NCBI RefSeq assembly: GCF_902506605.1
Contig: NZ_LR733979.1
Location: 1,623,712 to 1,687,711 of the forward strand
DNA: 64,000 bases
Reading direction: 5' to 3'
From: Sphingomonas sp. AX6
GTDB lineage: Bacteria > Pseudomonadota > Alphaproteobacteria > Sphingomonadales > Sphingomonadaceae
Shown here: piece after piece, positions 8,850 to 18,448 of the stretch
How positions within the stretch are numbered: position 1 is the stretch's first letter
Layout of the letters: each line of letters begins with the position of its first letter
Position numbers and translations under genes: made by a program
Notes under the pieces: generated by a model
Told to the model about the DNA's origin: nothing
The model's database searches: none
Seen by the model: only the letters and a program-made list of their open reading frames with translations

Positions 8850-9698
8850 GTGCAAACCATCCGTGACCTTGACGCCCTGCGAACCACGACCGCCGCGTTC
8901 CGCGAGGCCGAGGAAAGTGTCGCGCTGGTGCCGACGATGGGCGCGCTCCATGCCGGGCATATCGCGCTGGTCGAGGAAGCGAAACGGACGGCGGCGCGCG
9001 TGATCGTCTCGATCTTCGTCAACCCGCTGCAATTCGGACCCAACGAAGACCTGGCCCGCTATCCCCGCCGCGAACAGACCGATGCGCGGATGCTGACCGA
9101 GGTCGGCGCGGACGTGCTGTGGGCGCCGCCGGTCGAGGTGATGTATCCGAACGATTTCGCGACCAATATCAGTGTGTCCGGGATCAGCGAAGTGCTGGAC
9201 GGCGCGCACCGCCCCGGCCATTTCGATGGTGTGGCGACGGTGGTGGCAAAGCTGTTCACGCAGACCCAGGCCGACATCGCGCTGTTCGGGGAGAAGGATT
9301 TTCAGCAACTCGCGGTCATCCGCCGGATCGTCGCGGACCTGAATCTGCCCATCGACGTGCGCGGGTTTCCGACCCAACGCGAGGATGACGGATTGGCGCT
9401 GTCGTCGCGCAACATCTATCTCTCCGACAAGGACCGCGCCGCCGCCGTCGCACTGCCCCGCGCATTGGGCGTGGCGGCACGGCGGATCGAACAGGGCGAC
9501 GATGCCGCCGCCGCGCTCGATCAGGCGCGCGCCAGCTTGAAGGCGGCGGGCTTTGCCATCGATTATGTCGAACTGGTCGATGCCGAGACGCTCGGCGCGC
9601 CCGATCCGGCGCGCGCGATGCGGCTGCTGGCGGCGGCGAAACTGGGCGGCACCCGCCTCATCGACAACGTCGCCGTCATTGTTTCCGAACAGGGTTAA
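8850..9698 (+). CDS. panC: Pantothenate synthetase
   Basis: PanC joins pantoate and beta-alanine with ATP to make pantothenate, the precursor of coenzyme A. The 282-residue protein shows the nucleotidyltransferase signature PTMGALHAGH (residues 28-37), the pantoate-site FVNPLQF (57-63), GEKDFQQL (149-156) and the KMSKS-like SSRNIYLS (189-196). Length is normal. It begins with GTG 8850 and is transcribed away from mipZ. The panB and panD partners are not in the window. Confidence 0.95.
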   Translation: MQTIRDLDALRTTTAAFREAEESVALVPTMGALHAGHIALVEEAKRTAARVIVSIFVNPLQFGPNEDLARYPRREQTDARMLTEVGADVLWAPPVEVMYPNDFATNISVSGISEVLDGAHRPGHFDGVATVVAKLFTQTQADIALFGEKDFQQLAVIRRIVADLNLPIDVRGFPTQREDDGLALSSRNIYLSDKDRAAAVALPRALGVAARRIEQGDDAAAALDQARASLKAAGFAIDYVELVDAETLGAPDPARAMRLLAAAKLGGTRLIDNVAVIVSEQG

Positions 9699-9766
9699 CG
9701 CCGTTAACCATTTGTAGAGACTGTCCCGCCACTCTGTCCCTCAGGGGACCATTGGGGGTTAGTGAC

Positions 9767-10063
9767 ATGGGCAGCAGCCTGAAAAGCGCACAATATCTGA
9801 TCGACAGCCGGATGCTGGAAGCCGCAAGCGGCTGTTCCGAAGCGTGCCACGATCTGGGCATCTTTTACTCGAGCGGTGCCGAGGGCACCGACATCGACCT
9901 GATCGAAGCGCATAAATGGTTCAACATCGCGGCAATGCGCGGCAACGAACGCGCGCAGGAATGCCGCGCCGAGATTTCCGAAGACATGACCGCGCGCGAG
10001 ATCGCCGAAGCGCAGAAACAGGCGCGTGCGTGGTTGCAGATGACGACGGCTAGGGCTGCTTGA
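9767..10063 (+). CDS. Small Sel1-repeat protein
   Basis: The 98-residue protein has one recognisable Sel1-like tetratricopeptide unit: ACHDLGIFYSSG, then DLIEAHKWFNIAAMRGNERA around residues 45-64. A long charged helix follows (MTAREIAEAQKQARAWLQ). Sel1 repeats mediate protein contacts. There is no signal peptide, so it is likely cytoplasmic. ATG 9767 follows GGGGGTTAG. An upstream TTG at 9752 is less likely. The partner is unknown. Confidence 0.75.
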   Translation: MGSSLKSAQYLIDSRMLEAASGCSEACHDLGIFYSSGAEGTDIDLIEAHKWFNIAAMRGNERAQECRAEISEDMTAREIAEAQKQARAWLQMTTARAA

Positions 10064-10072
10064 TCCGTCCAT

Positions 10073-10218
10073 TCCTCCCCCCTCTGGGGGAGGTGGCAGC
10101 GCGAAGCGCTGACGGAGGGGGTGCGGCGAGCGCCACCTTCACGTTCAAACCGACAACGTTTGGGGCGAACCCCCTCCACCGCCTACGGCGGTCCCCCTCC
10201 CCCGACGGGGGAGGAATT
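10073..10218. repeat. R1 palindromic intergenic element, copy 2
   Basis: The left arm ATTCCTCCCCCCTCTGGGGG and the right arm CCCCCGACGGGGGAGGAATT are inverted hairpin arms around AGCGCGAAGCGCTGACGGAG and ACCGCCTACGGCGGTCC. The right edge runs into the topA stop codon (TTA at 10217-10219 on the plus strand), so the element supplies part of the end of topA. Confidence 0.88.
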
Positions 10219-12769
10219 AGTCGGCCTTCTTCGCTGGCGCTTTCTTTGCAGCAGGCTTCTTCGCCGCCGCCTTTTTCGGCGCAGCCTTTTTCTTCGCGCC
10301 CTTCTTTGCCGGCGCCGCCGCGGCCCGCGCATCGATCAACTGCGCTGCTTCTTCCAGCGTCAGCGCATCCTTCTCCACCGATTTGGGGATCGTCGCATTG
10401 GTTTCGCCATCGGTGACATAGGGACCATAACGGCCCTCCATCAGCTTGATCTCGGCCTCGGTGCGCGGATGCTTGCCCAGAATCTTGAGCGGTTCGCGCG
10501 CCGCGCCGCGTGCCGGACGCCCGCCATTCGCAGCGGCCTCCGCCAGCTTGACCACCGCCGCGTTCATGCCCGTCTCGAACACCTCGGCAGTGGATGTCAG
10601 CCGCGCATATTTGCCTGCATGTTTCAGATACGGCCCATAACGCCCGATCGCCGCCTCGATCGGCTCGCTCGTTTCGGGATGATTGCCGATGGTGCGCGGC
10701 AGCGACAGCAGCTTCAGCGCCCATTCCAGGTCGAGGTCACCCGGCAAGTCCTTGGGGATCGATGCGCGCTTGGCTTCCTTGCCTTCGCCCAATTGAATGT
10801 AGGGGCCGAAGCGTCCGGACTTGCGCTCGACCGGCAGCCCGGTTTCGGGATCGTTGCCCAGCGTCTCCGGTGTCGCATCGCCATTGTCGCCCTCGCCACC
10901 CGGCTGCGCGAAGCGTCGCGTGAATTTGCAATCCGGGTAGTTGGAGCACGCCACGAACGCGCCGAACCGCCCGCCGCGCAGCGCCAACCGCCCCTCGCCG
11001 CAATTGGGGCACAGCCGTGGATCGCTACCATCGGCCTTGGCGGGGAAGAGATAGGGTTCGAGGAAGGTGTCGAGCTCGGCCGTCACTTCGGACGGCTTGA
11101 ATTCCATGACCTCGGTCGTGCGCGGTTTGAAATCCGCCCAGAACGCATCGAGCACCGCCTGCCATTCGGCGCGCCCGCCCGACACATCGTCCAGTTCGTC
11201 CTCGAGCCCCGAGGTAAAGTCGTACGACACGTATTTCTCGAAGAAACGCTCGAGAAACGCAGTCAGCAGCCGTCCGCTTTCCTCGGCGAAGAAGCGGTTC
11301 TTCTCCACGCGAACGTAGTTGCGGTCCTTCAACACCTGGATGATCGACGCATAAGTCGATGGACGCCCGATGCCGAGCTCCTCCAGACGCTTGACCAAAG
11401 ACGCTTCCGAAAAACGCGGCGGCGGCTGGGTGAAATGCTGTTCGGCGTCGACGCCCTTTTTCGCGGGCGAATCCCCCGAGCGCAGCAGCGGCAGCCGCTT
11501 CGAATCCTCGTCGGCGCTGTCGTCCTGGCCTTCCTCGTAAAGCGCGAGATAACCGGGAAAGAGCACGACCTGACCCGTGGCGCGCAATGCGTGCCGACCG
11601 GTACCGTCCTCCATCTCGATCGAGGTGCGCTCCATCCGCGCCGACGCCATCTGGCTTGCCATCGCGCGCTTCCAGATCAGGTCATAGAGGCGTGCATGGT
11701 CGCCCGAGCCTAGCTTGTCCTTGCTGAAATCGGTCGGGCGGATCGCCTCATGCGCTTCCTGCGCATTCTTCGCCTTGGTCTGATACTGCCGCGGCTTGTC
11801 GGGGACATAGCCACCGTCGTAGCGGTTCGTGATCGCCCGCCGCGCATCGTCGATGGCCGATCCGTCCATTTGGACGCCATCGGTTCGCATATAGGTGATC
11901 GCGCCATCCTCGTAGAGGCCCTGCGCGATCCGCATCGTATGGCTGGCCGAAAAGCCCAGCTTGCGCGCTGCTTCCTGTTGCAGGGTAGAGGTGGTGAAGG
12001 GCGGCGGCGGGTTGCGCGTCGCAGGCTTGGTCTCGACGGTCGTGACCGAGAAATTACCCGCCTCGACCGCCACCTTGGCGCGGTTCGCAGTCGCGCCGTC
12101 ACCGATCGTCAGCCGCTCGATCTTTTCGCCCTCGAAGCGCACCAGCCGCGCGTCAAACGCGGTGCCGTCAGCTTCCAGGTGCGCGGTGACCGACCAATAT
12201 TCCTGCGCGGTGAACCCTTCGATCTCACGCTCGCGCTCGACGATCAGACGCAGCGCGACCGACTGGACCCGACCCGCCGACTTGGCACCCGGCAGCTTGC
12301 GCCACAGCACCGGCGACAGCGTGAAACCGACGAGATAATCGAGCGCGCGACGTGCCCGATAGGCATCGATCAGGTCGGTATCGAGCGCACGCGGACGCTG
12401 CATCGCCTCGGTCACCGCGGCCTTGGTGATCGCGTTGAACGTCACCCGATCGACCTTCGCCGGCAGCGCCTTTTTCTTGGCCAGCACTTCCTGGACATGC
12501 CAAGAAATCGCCTCGCCCTCGCGATCCGGATCGGTCGCGAGGATCAGTCGGTCTGCGCCCTTGGCGGCATCGGTGATCGCCTTGAGCTGCTTGGCCTTGT
12601 CGCCATAGGTTTCCCATTCCATCGCGAAGCCGTCGTCGGGGTTCACCGACCCGTCCTTTGCAGGCAAGTCGCGGACATGGCCGTAGGAGGCGAGCACCTT
12701 GAAGTCGCCACCCAGATATTTCTCGATGGTTTTGGCCTTGGCCGGCGATTCGACGATGACGAGCTGCAT
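10217..12769 (-). CDS. topA: DNA topoisomerase I (type IA)
   Basis: The 850-residue enzyme relaxes negative supercoils through a transient 5'-phosphotyrosine break. The TOPRIM domain starts at VIVESPAKAKTIEKYLG and contains DPDREGEAI near residue 77. The active-site tyrosine is in AITYMRTDG near residue 300. The C-terminus has one four-cysteine zinc motif (CPNCGEG..CSNYPDC) and three repeated GRFGPYI/GRYGPYL/GRYGPYV units, and ends in a long Lys-Ala-Pro tail that probably binds DNA without fixed structure. The stop codon lies in the edge of repeat R1. Confidence 0.96.
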   Translation of the reverse strand: MQLVIVESPAKAKTIEKYLGGDFKVLASYGHVRDLPAKDGSVNPDDGFAMEWETYGDKAKQLKAITDAAKGADRLILATDPDREGEAISWHVQEVLAKKKALPAKVDRVTFNAITKAAVTEAMQRPRALDTDLIDAYRARRALDYLVGFTLSPVLWRKLPGAKSAGRVQSVALRLIVEREREIEGFTAQEYWSVTAHLEADGTAFDARLVRFEGEKIERLTIGDGATANRAKVAVEAGNFSVTTVETKPATRNPPPPFTTSTLQQEAARKLGFSASHTMRIAQGLYEDGAITYMRTDGVQMDGSAIDDARRAITNRYDGGYVPDKPRQYQTKAKNAQEAHEAIRPTDFSKDKLGSGDHARLYDLIWKRAMASQMASARMERTSIEMEDGTGRHALRATGQVVLFPGYLALYEEGQDDSADEDSKRLPLLRSGDSPAKKGVDAEQHFTQPPPRFSEASLVKRLEELGIGRPSTYASIIQVLKDRNYVRVEKNRFFAEESGRLLTAFLERFFEKYVSYDFTSGLEDELDDVSGGRAEWQAVLDAFWADFKPRTTEVMEFKPSEVTAELDTFLEPYLFPAKADGSDPRLCPNCGEGRLALRGGRFGAFVACSNYPDCKFTRRFAQPGGEGDNGDATPETLGNDPETGLPVERKSGRFGPYIQLGEGKEAKRASIPKDLPGDLDLEWALKLLSLPRTIGNHPETSEPIEAAIGRYGPYLKHAGKYARLTSTAEVFETGMNAAVVKLAEAAANGGRPARGAAREPLKILGKHPRTEAEIKLMEGRYGPYVTDGETNATIPKSVEKDALTLEEAAQLIDARAAAAPAKKGAKKKAAPKKAAAKKPAAKKAPAKKAD

Positions 12770-12893
12770 GAGCGAAAATGGTCCCTTACGTGTACGCGCG
12801 AGAGTGGTAGGGAGGTAGGCGCGCCGTCAAGCACACGCCAGAGGCTTTTCGTTAACCCTTGATCGGGCATGAAACGCGGCGGGGAGCCCATCG

Positions 12894-13334
12894 ATGTATT
12901 CGTTCGAACGCCTGATCCGCGAACATGCCGAAATCACCACGCTTGCGCGCACGCTGACTCGCGCCATTGAGGCAGGTGAGTCAGCCAACGCGCGGTACGT
13001 CGCGCTGAAGGCGCTGGCGCACGACCTTGCAGACCATCTGGCACGCGAGGATGCCGATCTGTATCCCGCGCTAATGCTGAGTGTCGACGAAGGTGCCGCC
13101 AGCGCCGCGCGCGACGCGGTCGAGAAATTTGAAACATTGGCGACCGACTGGGGCGACTATACCACGCGTTGGACCCGAGACGACATCGCCGCCGACGGTC
13201 CAGGCTTTGCAGCGGCGAGCGCGGAAATATTGGGCCGACTGGCCGCACGGGTGAAGGTGGAGAACGACCTGCTCTATCCGCTCGCGCTGCGCGCCGCACA
13301 GATCACGCTGCGCGAGGAACAGATCGCGGCCTGA
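12894..13334 (+). CDS. Hemerythrin HHE-domain protein
   Basis: The 146-residue helical protein has the first half of a hemerythrin-like site: H11 (IREHAEI), H43 and H48 with E52 (LAHDLADHLAREDADLYP). The second half reads RVKVENDLLYP near residues 118-128, where a histidine is usual three residues before the glutamate. The metal site may therefore be incomplete, and oxygen or iron binding should not be assumed. It stands alone between topA (divergent) and dprA (convergent). Confidence 0.8.
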   Translation: MYSFERLIREHAEITTLARTLTRAIEAGESANARYVALKALAHDLADHLAREDADLYPALMLSVDEGAASAARDAVEKFETLATDWGDYTTRWTRDDIAADGPGFAAASAEILGRLAARVKVENDLLYPLALRAAQITLREEQIAA

Positions 13335-13371
13335 CTGGTCGAACTTAACAGGATCAAACAACCCCGTAAGC

Positions 13372-14472
13372 TCAAACCAAACTGACGCGCCCGCCCGCGT
13401 GGCGTTCCAACTTGCCAGCAAGTTCCAATTCCAGCAGCACCGTCTGAACGATCGCAGGCGGCAAACCGCTCTGACGGATCAGTTCGTCTACCGCGACCGC
13501 GACTGGCGACAGCAGGTCGATCACAGCACCTCGCTCTCGATCGCTAGCATCACTGGCGGGCGGCGGCGGGGTGTAGGCGCCGGTTGGCGAACGCAGCGCG
13601 CGCGCATCGATCGGGCGAATCGCCTCCAGTATGTCGGCGGCGCTCTGCACCAAAGTCGCGCCTTCGCGAATCAGCAGGTTGCAGCCCTGCGCGCGGGGAT
13701 CGAGCGGGCTGCCGGGCACCGCCAGCACGTCGCGCCCCATTTCTCCCGCCAACCGCGCGGTGATTAGCGAGCCCGATTTGGGCGCGGCCTCGACCACCAC
13801 CGTCGCCAGCGATGCGCCCGCGATGATGCGGTTGCGCCACGGGAAATGGCGTGCGCGTGGCTCTGCCCCCGGTGGCTGTTCGGCAACCAGCAGGCCACGC
13901 AATGCCACCGCTTCCTGCAATTCGGCGTTTTCGGGTGGGAAGGCGATATCGATGCCGCTGGCGATCACCCCCACCGTGCCGCCGTCGACCGACCCGATAT
14001 GCGCGGCGGTGTCGATCCCGCGCGCCAGGCCGGAGACGATCGTCACGCCTTCGTTCGACAAGGCATAAGCGAGATCACGCGCGAACCGGCGTGCGGCGGC
14101 AGACGCATTGCGCGCGCCAACCATCGCGATGCAGGGGCGTGCGAGCAGGCCGGTGTCGCCGCGCACCATCAGCGCGGGGGGTGCCGAATCGATCTCACGC
14201 AACAACTGCGGATAATCTGCGTCGTCGATGAACAGGTAACGTGCACCCAGTTGCTCGACCCGCGCGATTTCGCGTTCCACCAAGCCAAGCGCCGCAATCT
14301 CCGGAGGCTTGCCTCCACCGCGCGCCGCCAGCATCGGCAGCGCGTCCAACGCGGCCTCCGCCGTGCCGAACCGCGCGACAAGTTGCGCATAGGTGACGGG
14401 GCCGATCCGGGGCGAACGCAACAGGCGGAGCTTGGCGATCCGCCCATCCACCCGCGCATCGCCGTCAGCCAC
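13372..14472 (-). CDS. dprA: DNA-processing protein DprA
   Basis: DprA loads RecA on incoming single-stranded DNA during transformation. The 366-residue protein has an N-terminal helical region, a Rossmann domain with MVGARNASAAARRFA, IVSGLARGIDTAAH, GGTVGVIASGIDIAFPPEN and FPWRNRIIAGAS, and a C-terminal winged-helix-like segment ending in LERHAGGRVSLV. I chose GTG 14472, which overlaps the plsY stop by 8 nt. The longer open frame upstream lies inside plsY and does not resemble DprA. Confidence 0.93.
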   Translation of the reverse strand: MADGDARVDGRIAKLRLLRSPRIGPVTYAQLVARFGTAEAALDALPMLAARGGGKPPEIAALGLVEREIARVEQLGARYLFIDDADYPQLLREIDSAPPALMVRGDTGLLARPCIAMVGARNASAAARRFARDLAYALSNEGVTIVSGLARGIDTAAHIGSVDGGTVGVIASGIDIAFPPENAELQEAVALRGLLVAEQPPGAEPRARHFPWRNRIIAGASLATVVVEAAPKSGSLITARLAGEMGRDVLAVPGSPLDPRAQGCNLLIREGATLVQSAADILEAIRPIDARALRSPTGAYTPPPPASDASDRERGAVIDLLSPVAVAVDELIRQSGLPPAIVQTVLLELELAGKLERHAGGRVSLV

Positions 14473-15070
14473 GCGCGCGACCGATCCTCGGTTCGTTTCC
14501 GGCGAACAGGCGGTCGATATTCTCGCGGTGCTTCCACAGGCAAATAAGGGCAAGGCCGATCAGCAGCAGCACGATGTCGAATCGTCCGAAGAACGCGGCG
14601 GCCACGGGCGCACTCACCGCAGACAACATCCCCGCGACCGACGAGATGCGCAGGCCCGCCAGCAGTCCCAGCCATACGATCGCATAGACCACACCGACCG
14701 GCCAGTGCAGCGCCAAGACGATGCCCATCAGCGTCGCGACCCCCTTGCCTCCCTTGAATTTGAGCCACACGGGATAGCAGTGCCCGACGAACGCCGCCGC
14801 CGCGGCCAGCGCTTCGTTGCCCGGCCAAAGCGCCGCGGTGATCCACACCGCGACCGCACCCTTCAACAGATCGAGCAGCAGCGTCGCCGCTGCCAATCCT
14901 TTGCGACCGGTGCGCAGCACGTTGGTCGCGCCGATATTGCCCGATCCAATCTCACGCAGATCGCCCGCCCCGCTCATCCGCGTCAGCAGCACGCCGAACG
15001 GAATCGATCCCAGCAGATAACCGAGCAACAGCGCCATCGCAGGCGCGATCCAGAGGATTTCAGTCGGCAA
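14465..15070 (-). CDS. plsY: Glycerol-3-phosphate acyltransferase PlsY
   Basis: PlsY transfers the acyl group of acyl-phosphate to glycerol 3-phosphate, the first committed step of phospholipid synthesis. The 201-residue membrane protein has several hydrophobic helices and the family motifs GSIPFG near residue 22, GSGNIGATN near 43 and KGGKGVAT near 104. It is translationally coupled to dprA. PlsX, which makes the acyl-phosphate, is not in this window. Confidence 0.95.
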   Translation of the reverse strand: MPTEILWIAPAMALLLGYLLGSIPFGVLLTRMSGAGDLREIGSGNIGATNVLRTGRKGLAAATLLLDLLKGAVAVWITAALWPGNEALAAAAAFVGHCYPVWLKFKGGKGVATLMGIVLALHWPVGVVYAIVWLGLLAGLRISSVAGMLSAVSAPVAAAFFGRFDIVLLLIGLALICLWKHRENIDRLFAGNEPRIGRARG

Positions 15071-15149
15071 TCGGCGCTCCCCGCATTTCAGGAGCGATAT
15101 TATTGATTTGATTGTCGAAGCGCAACAATATCACGCGCATGCGAACGCC

Positions 15150-15308
15150 TCACCCGGCGCGGCGGCTTTCATCAGTCTTCGTGATCGCTGAATAGCGTGC
15201 CGCCATGGTCAGGTGTACGCGTCGTGCACAATCGTCCTTGGCCGAATCGGCCAGTTTCCGCGCCTGCGCCTCACGCCTGCGGTAATATTCGAGCTGTGTG
15301 GTTTCCAT
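15150..15308 (-). CDS. Small conserved-looking protein of unknown function
   Basis: A 52-residue protein begins [20 protein letters not shown] and continues with [24 protein letters not shown] lies about five bases before the ATG at 15308, which decides the start; the longer open frame upstream is compositionally unlike a protein. The helix is rich in Arg, Ala and Glu and has no signal peptide or metal motif. Function unknown. Confidence 0.6.
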   Translation of the reverse strand: METTQLEYYRRREAQARKLADSAKDDCARRVHLTMAARYSAITKTDESRRAG

Positions 15309-15513
15309 GTCTGCCCTCCCGAGGGGCTCGCCCGATGCGCCTGAACGGAAGGTCCACGAGTCGCATCCGGCGATGTCGCTTTTGTACCACAAACCAAGCA
15401 TGGATCGCTTGATCGAGGGCAAGATCGCCCTCGCTTCATCGGATTTGCGGCACGCAGTGATCGGCCCTTTGATCTGGAAATGGCGTGAACTTGCCGCTAA
15501 GGGCTCATCCGTC

Positions 15514-16758
15514 ATGACCAGCGAAGCGACCCCCGCGCCCGTTTTAGACTATGGCCGCGTCTTTTCGCAGGCGATCGATCGCCTGCACGCCGAAGGCCGC
15601 TACCGCGTCTTCATCGATATCCTGCGCAACAAGGGCGCATACCCTAATGCGCGCTGTTTCGCCGGGCATAACGGGCCGAAGCCGATCACCGTGTGGTGTT
15701 CGAACGACTATCTGGCGATGGGCCAGCACGCGACCGTCATCGAAGCGATGGAAGAGGCGCTGCACAATGTCGGCGCAGGGTCGGGCGGCACCCGCAACAT
15801 CGGCGGCAACACGCATTACCACATCGACCTGGAAACCGAGCTGGCCGACCTGCACGGCAAGGAAGCGGCGTTGCTCTTCACCTCGGGCTATGTCTCGAAC
15901 GAGGCAACGCTGTCGACGCTGGCCAAACTGCTGCCGGGCTGCATCGTTTTTTCGGACGAGCTGAACCACGCGTCGATGATCGCGGGGATTCGTCATTCGG
16001 GCTGCGAAAAGCGCGTGTTCCGCCACAACGATCTGGCGCATCTCGAAGAATTGCTCGCCGCCGAAGATCCGCTGGTGCCCAAACTGATCGCGTTCGAAAG
16101 CGTCTATTCGATGGACGGCGACGTCGCGCCGATCCACGCGATTTGCGACCTGGCCGACAAATATAACGCGCTCACCTATCTCGACGAAGTTCATGCCGTC
16201 GGCATGTACGGCGCGCGCGGCGGCGGGATTTCGGAACGCGACGATGCAGCCAGGCGCCTGACGATCATCGAAGGCACGCTGGGCAAGGCATTCGGCGTCA
16301 TGGGCGGCTATATCGCCGCCGATCGCACGATCATCGACGTAATCCGCAGCTATGCGCCCGGCTTCATCTTCACCACGTCGCTGTCGCCGGTGCTGGTCGC
16401 AGGCGCGCTGGCAAGCGTTCGGCACCTCAAGGCGTCAAGCGTCGAGCGCGAAGGTCAGCAAGCTGCCGCCGAGCGGCTCAAAACGATGTTCGGCGATGCC
16501 GGGCTGCCGGTCATGGCTTCGACCACGCATATCGTCCCGCTGATGGTCGGCGACCCGGTAAAGGCCAAGAAGATCAGCGACATCCTGCTCGCCGAATATG
16601 GCGTGTACGTCCAGCCGATCAATTATCCGACCGTCCCGCGCGGCACCGAACGGCTGCGCTTCACCCCCGGCCCGGCGCATGACCAAGCGATGATGGCGGA
16701 ACTGACCCGCGCGCTGGTCGAAATCTGGGACCGGCTGGAACTGCGCGCCGCCGCTTGA
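15514..16758 (+). CDS. hemA: 5-aminolevulinate synthase
   Basis: This PLP enzyme condenses glycine and succinyl-CoA to 5-aminolevulinate, the first step of tetrapyrrole synthesis in Alphaproteobacteria. The 414-residue protein has [15 protein letters not shown] near residues 89-103, [11 protein letters not shown] near 147, [12 protein letters not shown] near 226 and the PLP lysine in [14 protein letters not shown] near 252. ATG 15514 gives the usual length of about 405-415; an open frame extends 72 codons further up but overlaps a gene on the other strand and lacks homology. A TTGA overlap links it to the next gene. Confidence 0.95.
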   Translation: MTSEATPAPVLDYGRVFSQAIDRLHAEGRYRVFIDILRNKGAYPNARCFAGHNGPKPITVWCSNDYLAMGQHATVIEAMEEALHNVGAGSGGTRNIGGNTHYHIDLETELADLHGKEAALLFTSGYVSNEATLSTLAKLLPGCIVFSDELNHASMIAGIRHSGCEKRVFRHNDLAHLEELLAAEDPLVPKLIAFESVYSMDGDVAPIHAICDLADKYNALTYLDEVHAVGMYGARGGGISERDDAARRLTIIEGTLGKAFGVMGGYIAADRTIIDVIRSYAPGFIFTTSLSPVLVAGALASVRHLKASSVEREGQQAAAERLKTMFGDAGLPVMASTTHIVPLMVGDPVKAKKISDILLAEYGVYVQPINYPTVPRGTERLRFTPGPAHDQAMMAELTRALVEIWDRLELRAAA

Positions 16759-17276
16759 ACGCCGCGTTCGCTCTCACCCTGCTCGGTGCGGCACTGCTCG
16801 TCGCAGGCATGATGTGGATGATCCAACGGCAGGCGACCGATCCGTTCGCAGCCTTTCGCGAACGCCTGTCGCGTCAGGCGCTGACCGCCAGCCCGGCTGC
16901 GATCCTGACCGAAACGCTCGACGCGGTTACCGAGAAACTTGGCAATCCGGCGACCGATGCGTGGCTTTGGGAGCCCGGCGGCATGGTCAAGATGACGGCG
17001 CGCGGCGCAGGCGGTGAGTTTCCGATGCCAGAGGTCAATCCCTGGGCCGGGGTCGGCGATGCTTCATCGCCGGTCGCGTTCCTTTTGACTTTTGGCCCGG
17101 CTGGCATGATCCGCGTCGGACGCGGCGACTACCCCGCCCGCACGCAGGAAACCGCCAAGGCGCTGGTCCCTGCAGTCACCTCCGCGCTTGAGGCTGCCTT
17201 CCTTCGCCAGAAACAGGGCGAAGAGATCGATGCGTTAAAGGCCCGGCTGGACGCGTTGGAACGCGGAAGCCCCTAA
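16755..17276 (+). CDS. Membrane-anchored protein of unknown function
   Basis: The 173-residue protein has one N-terminal transmembrane helix (about residues 4-22), an extramembrane domain with [16 protein letters not shown] and [12 protein letters not shown], and a C-terminal coiled coil ([20 protein letters not shown]). It starts with TTG 16755 overlapping the hemA stop, so it is co-translated with hemA. I do not recognise the family. A role next to heme synthesis is only suggested by position. Confidence 0.7.
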   Translation: MNAAFALTLLGAALLVAGMMWMIQRQATDPFAAFRERLSRQALTASPAAILTETLDAVTEKLGNPATDAWLWEPGGMVKMTARGAGGEFPMPEVNPWAGVGDASSPVAFLLTFGPAGMIRVGRGDYPARTQETAKALVPAVTSALEAAFLRQKQGEEIDALKARLDALERGSP

Positions 17277-17284
17277 CCCGCCAT

Positions 17285-17381
17285 CGTCATTCCCGCGAAG
17301 GCGGGAATCCATTTGCCTTTACGTCCACGCACTATCGAAGCCGATTGAGCTTATGGATTCCCGCCTTCGCGGGAATGACGG
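17285..17381. repeat. R4 palindromic intergenic element, copy 1
   Basis: The arms GTCATTCCCGCGAAGGCGGG plus AATCCAT and ATGGATTCCCGCCTTCGCGG plus GAATGACG are near-perfect inverted copies separated by about 40 bp. It lies between two convergent genes. A second copy is at 60635-60732 and a diverged relative at 43328-43393. Confidence 0.92.
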
Positions 17382-17409
17382 GAGGTTATGGACCCGTCCC
17401 CGACCAACT

Positions 17410-17880
17410 TCAGTCGCGACAATAACCCTCACCGGTCGTCACCGTCAGGCAGTCCTGTTTATCGAGCAGGTATTTCAAACCCGTCGCCTCGCCGTCGGTC
17501 GCGGTCAACAGGAACGTGCCGTCAGGGCGTGTAAAGCGGATGCCGTTGGCCACCGCGTCGCCGGGGAATGTCCCCGTGTCGTCAAGCGTATACTGCATTT
17601 CGAGCATGAACGCGCCATTGCCGCGTGCTGGATCGGGCTGAATGTCGAGGTACAGCCCCTCGACTCCTGTCCAGCGACCGACCCATTGGGCGGGGTCGAC
17701 CGGTTCGACTGCGGTGATCATCTCGTCGCCGACGTTCATGGGCGCAGGCGTCTCGTTCGCCATTGCGTCGATCACACTGGTATCGACCGTGGCGTTCGGG
17801 ATCGAATCGGTCGGCTCCACCGTGCCGCAAGCACCCAGTGCCGCGAGTAGTGCCATTGCCGTCATCGTTCTTGCCATCAT
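17410..17880 (-). CDS. Putative lipoprotein, unknown function
   Basis: The 156-residue product has a short lipoprotein signal peptide with the lipobox LGAC at residues 15-18. The mature part contains WVGRWTGVEGLYLDI, GTFPGDAVANGIRFTRPDG and a C-terminal pair of cysteines (KQDCLTV..GYCRD) that may form a disulphide. It looks like a small periplasmic beta-rich lipoprotein. No enzyme motif is visible. The start could be either of two adjacent ATG codons. Confidence 0.72.
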   Translation of the reverse strand: MMARTMTAMALLAALGACGTVEPTDSIPNATVDTSVIDAMANETPAPMNVGDEMITAVEPVDPAQWVGRWTGVEGLYLDIQPDPARGNGAFMLEMQYTLDDTGTFPGDAVANGIRFTRPDGTFLLTATDGEATGLKYLLDKQDCLTVTTGEGYCRD

Positions 17881-17941
17881 TGCGTTCGCCCTCTCTCAAT
17901 CACTGGCATCCGGTTTTCCCATCGCCTAAAGACTCGCAGCC

Positions 17942-18397
17942 ATGGACACCACCCCTTCGCTTCGCATCGCCATCGCATCCGACCACGCCGCGATCGATTT
18001 GAAAGCACAACTGGTCGCTTGGTTGCAGGAAGCCGGGCACGACGTGATCGATCTGGGGCCGGACAGCGATGCGCGCGTCGATTATCCCGATTTCGGGTAT
18101 AAGCTCGCCGCTGCGGTGGCCGACGGCTCGGCTGAGAAGGGCATCGCCTTGTGCGGATCAGGCATCGGCATTTCGATCGCGGTCAACCGCAACCCGGGCT
18201 GCCGCTGCGCGCTGGTCGGCGAGCCGCTGTCGGCAAAGCTGGCACGCGAGCATAACGACGCGAATGTGCTGGCGCTGGGCGCACGGCTAACCGGGCTCGA
18301 TATGGCAAAGGCGTGCGTCGAGGCGTTCCTGACCACCGATTTCGGCGGCGACCGACACCAGCGTCGCGTCGATAAATTGAGCAGCCCGCCCGCCTGA
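17942..18397 (+). CDS. rpiB: Ribose-5-phosphate isomerase B
   Basis: The 151-residue RpiB/LacAB-type isomerase interconverts ribulose 5-phosphate and ribose 5-phosphate. Visible features are IASDHAAIDLK near the N-terminus, the active-site cysteine in GIALCGSGIGISIA near residue 68, NRNPGCRCALV near 83 and the phosphate-binding EHNDANVLALGARL near 103. The length is normal. Position before glyA is common in related genomes and suggests shared supply of one-carbon and nucleotide metabolism. Confidence 0.94.
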   Translation: MDTTPSLRIAIASDHAAIDLKAQLVAWLQEAGHDVIDLGPDSDARVDYPDFGYKLAAAVADGSAEKGIALCGSGIGISIAVNRNPGCRCALVGEPLSAKLAREHNDANVLALGARLTGLDMAKACVEAFLTTDFGGDRHQRRVDKLSSPPA

Positions 18398-18448
18398 AAA
18401 GCCGGGTGGCGTTCCGCCGCTGCCGAGCCTAGAGAGCCCATGAACCGT

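Noticed and set aside
10121..11713. 530-codon plus-strand open frame
   Set aside because: It starts in repeat R1 and is antisense to topA.
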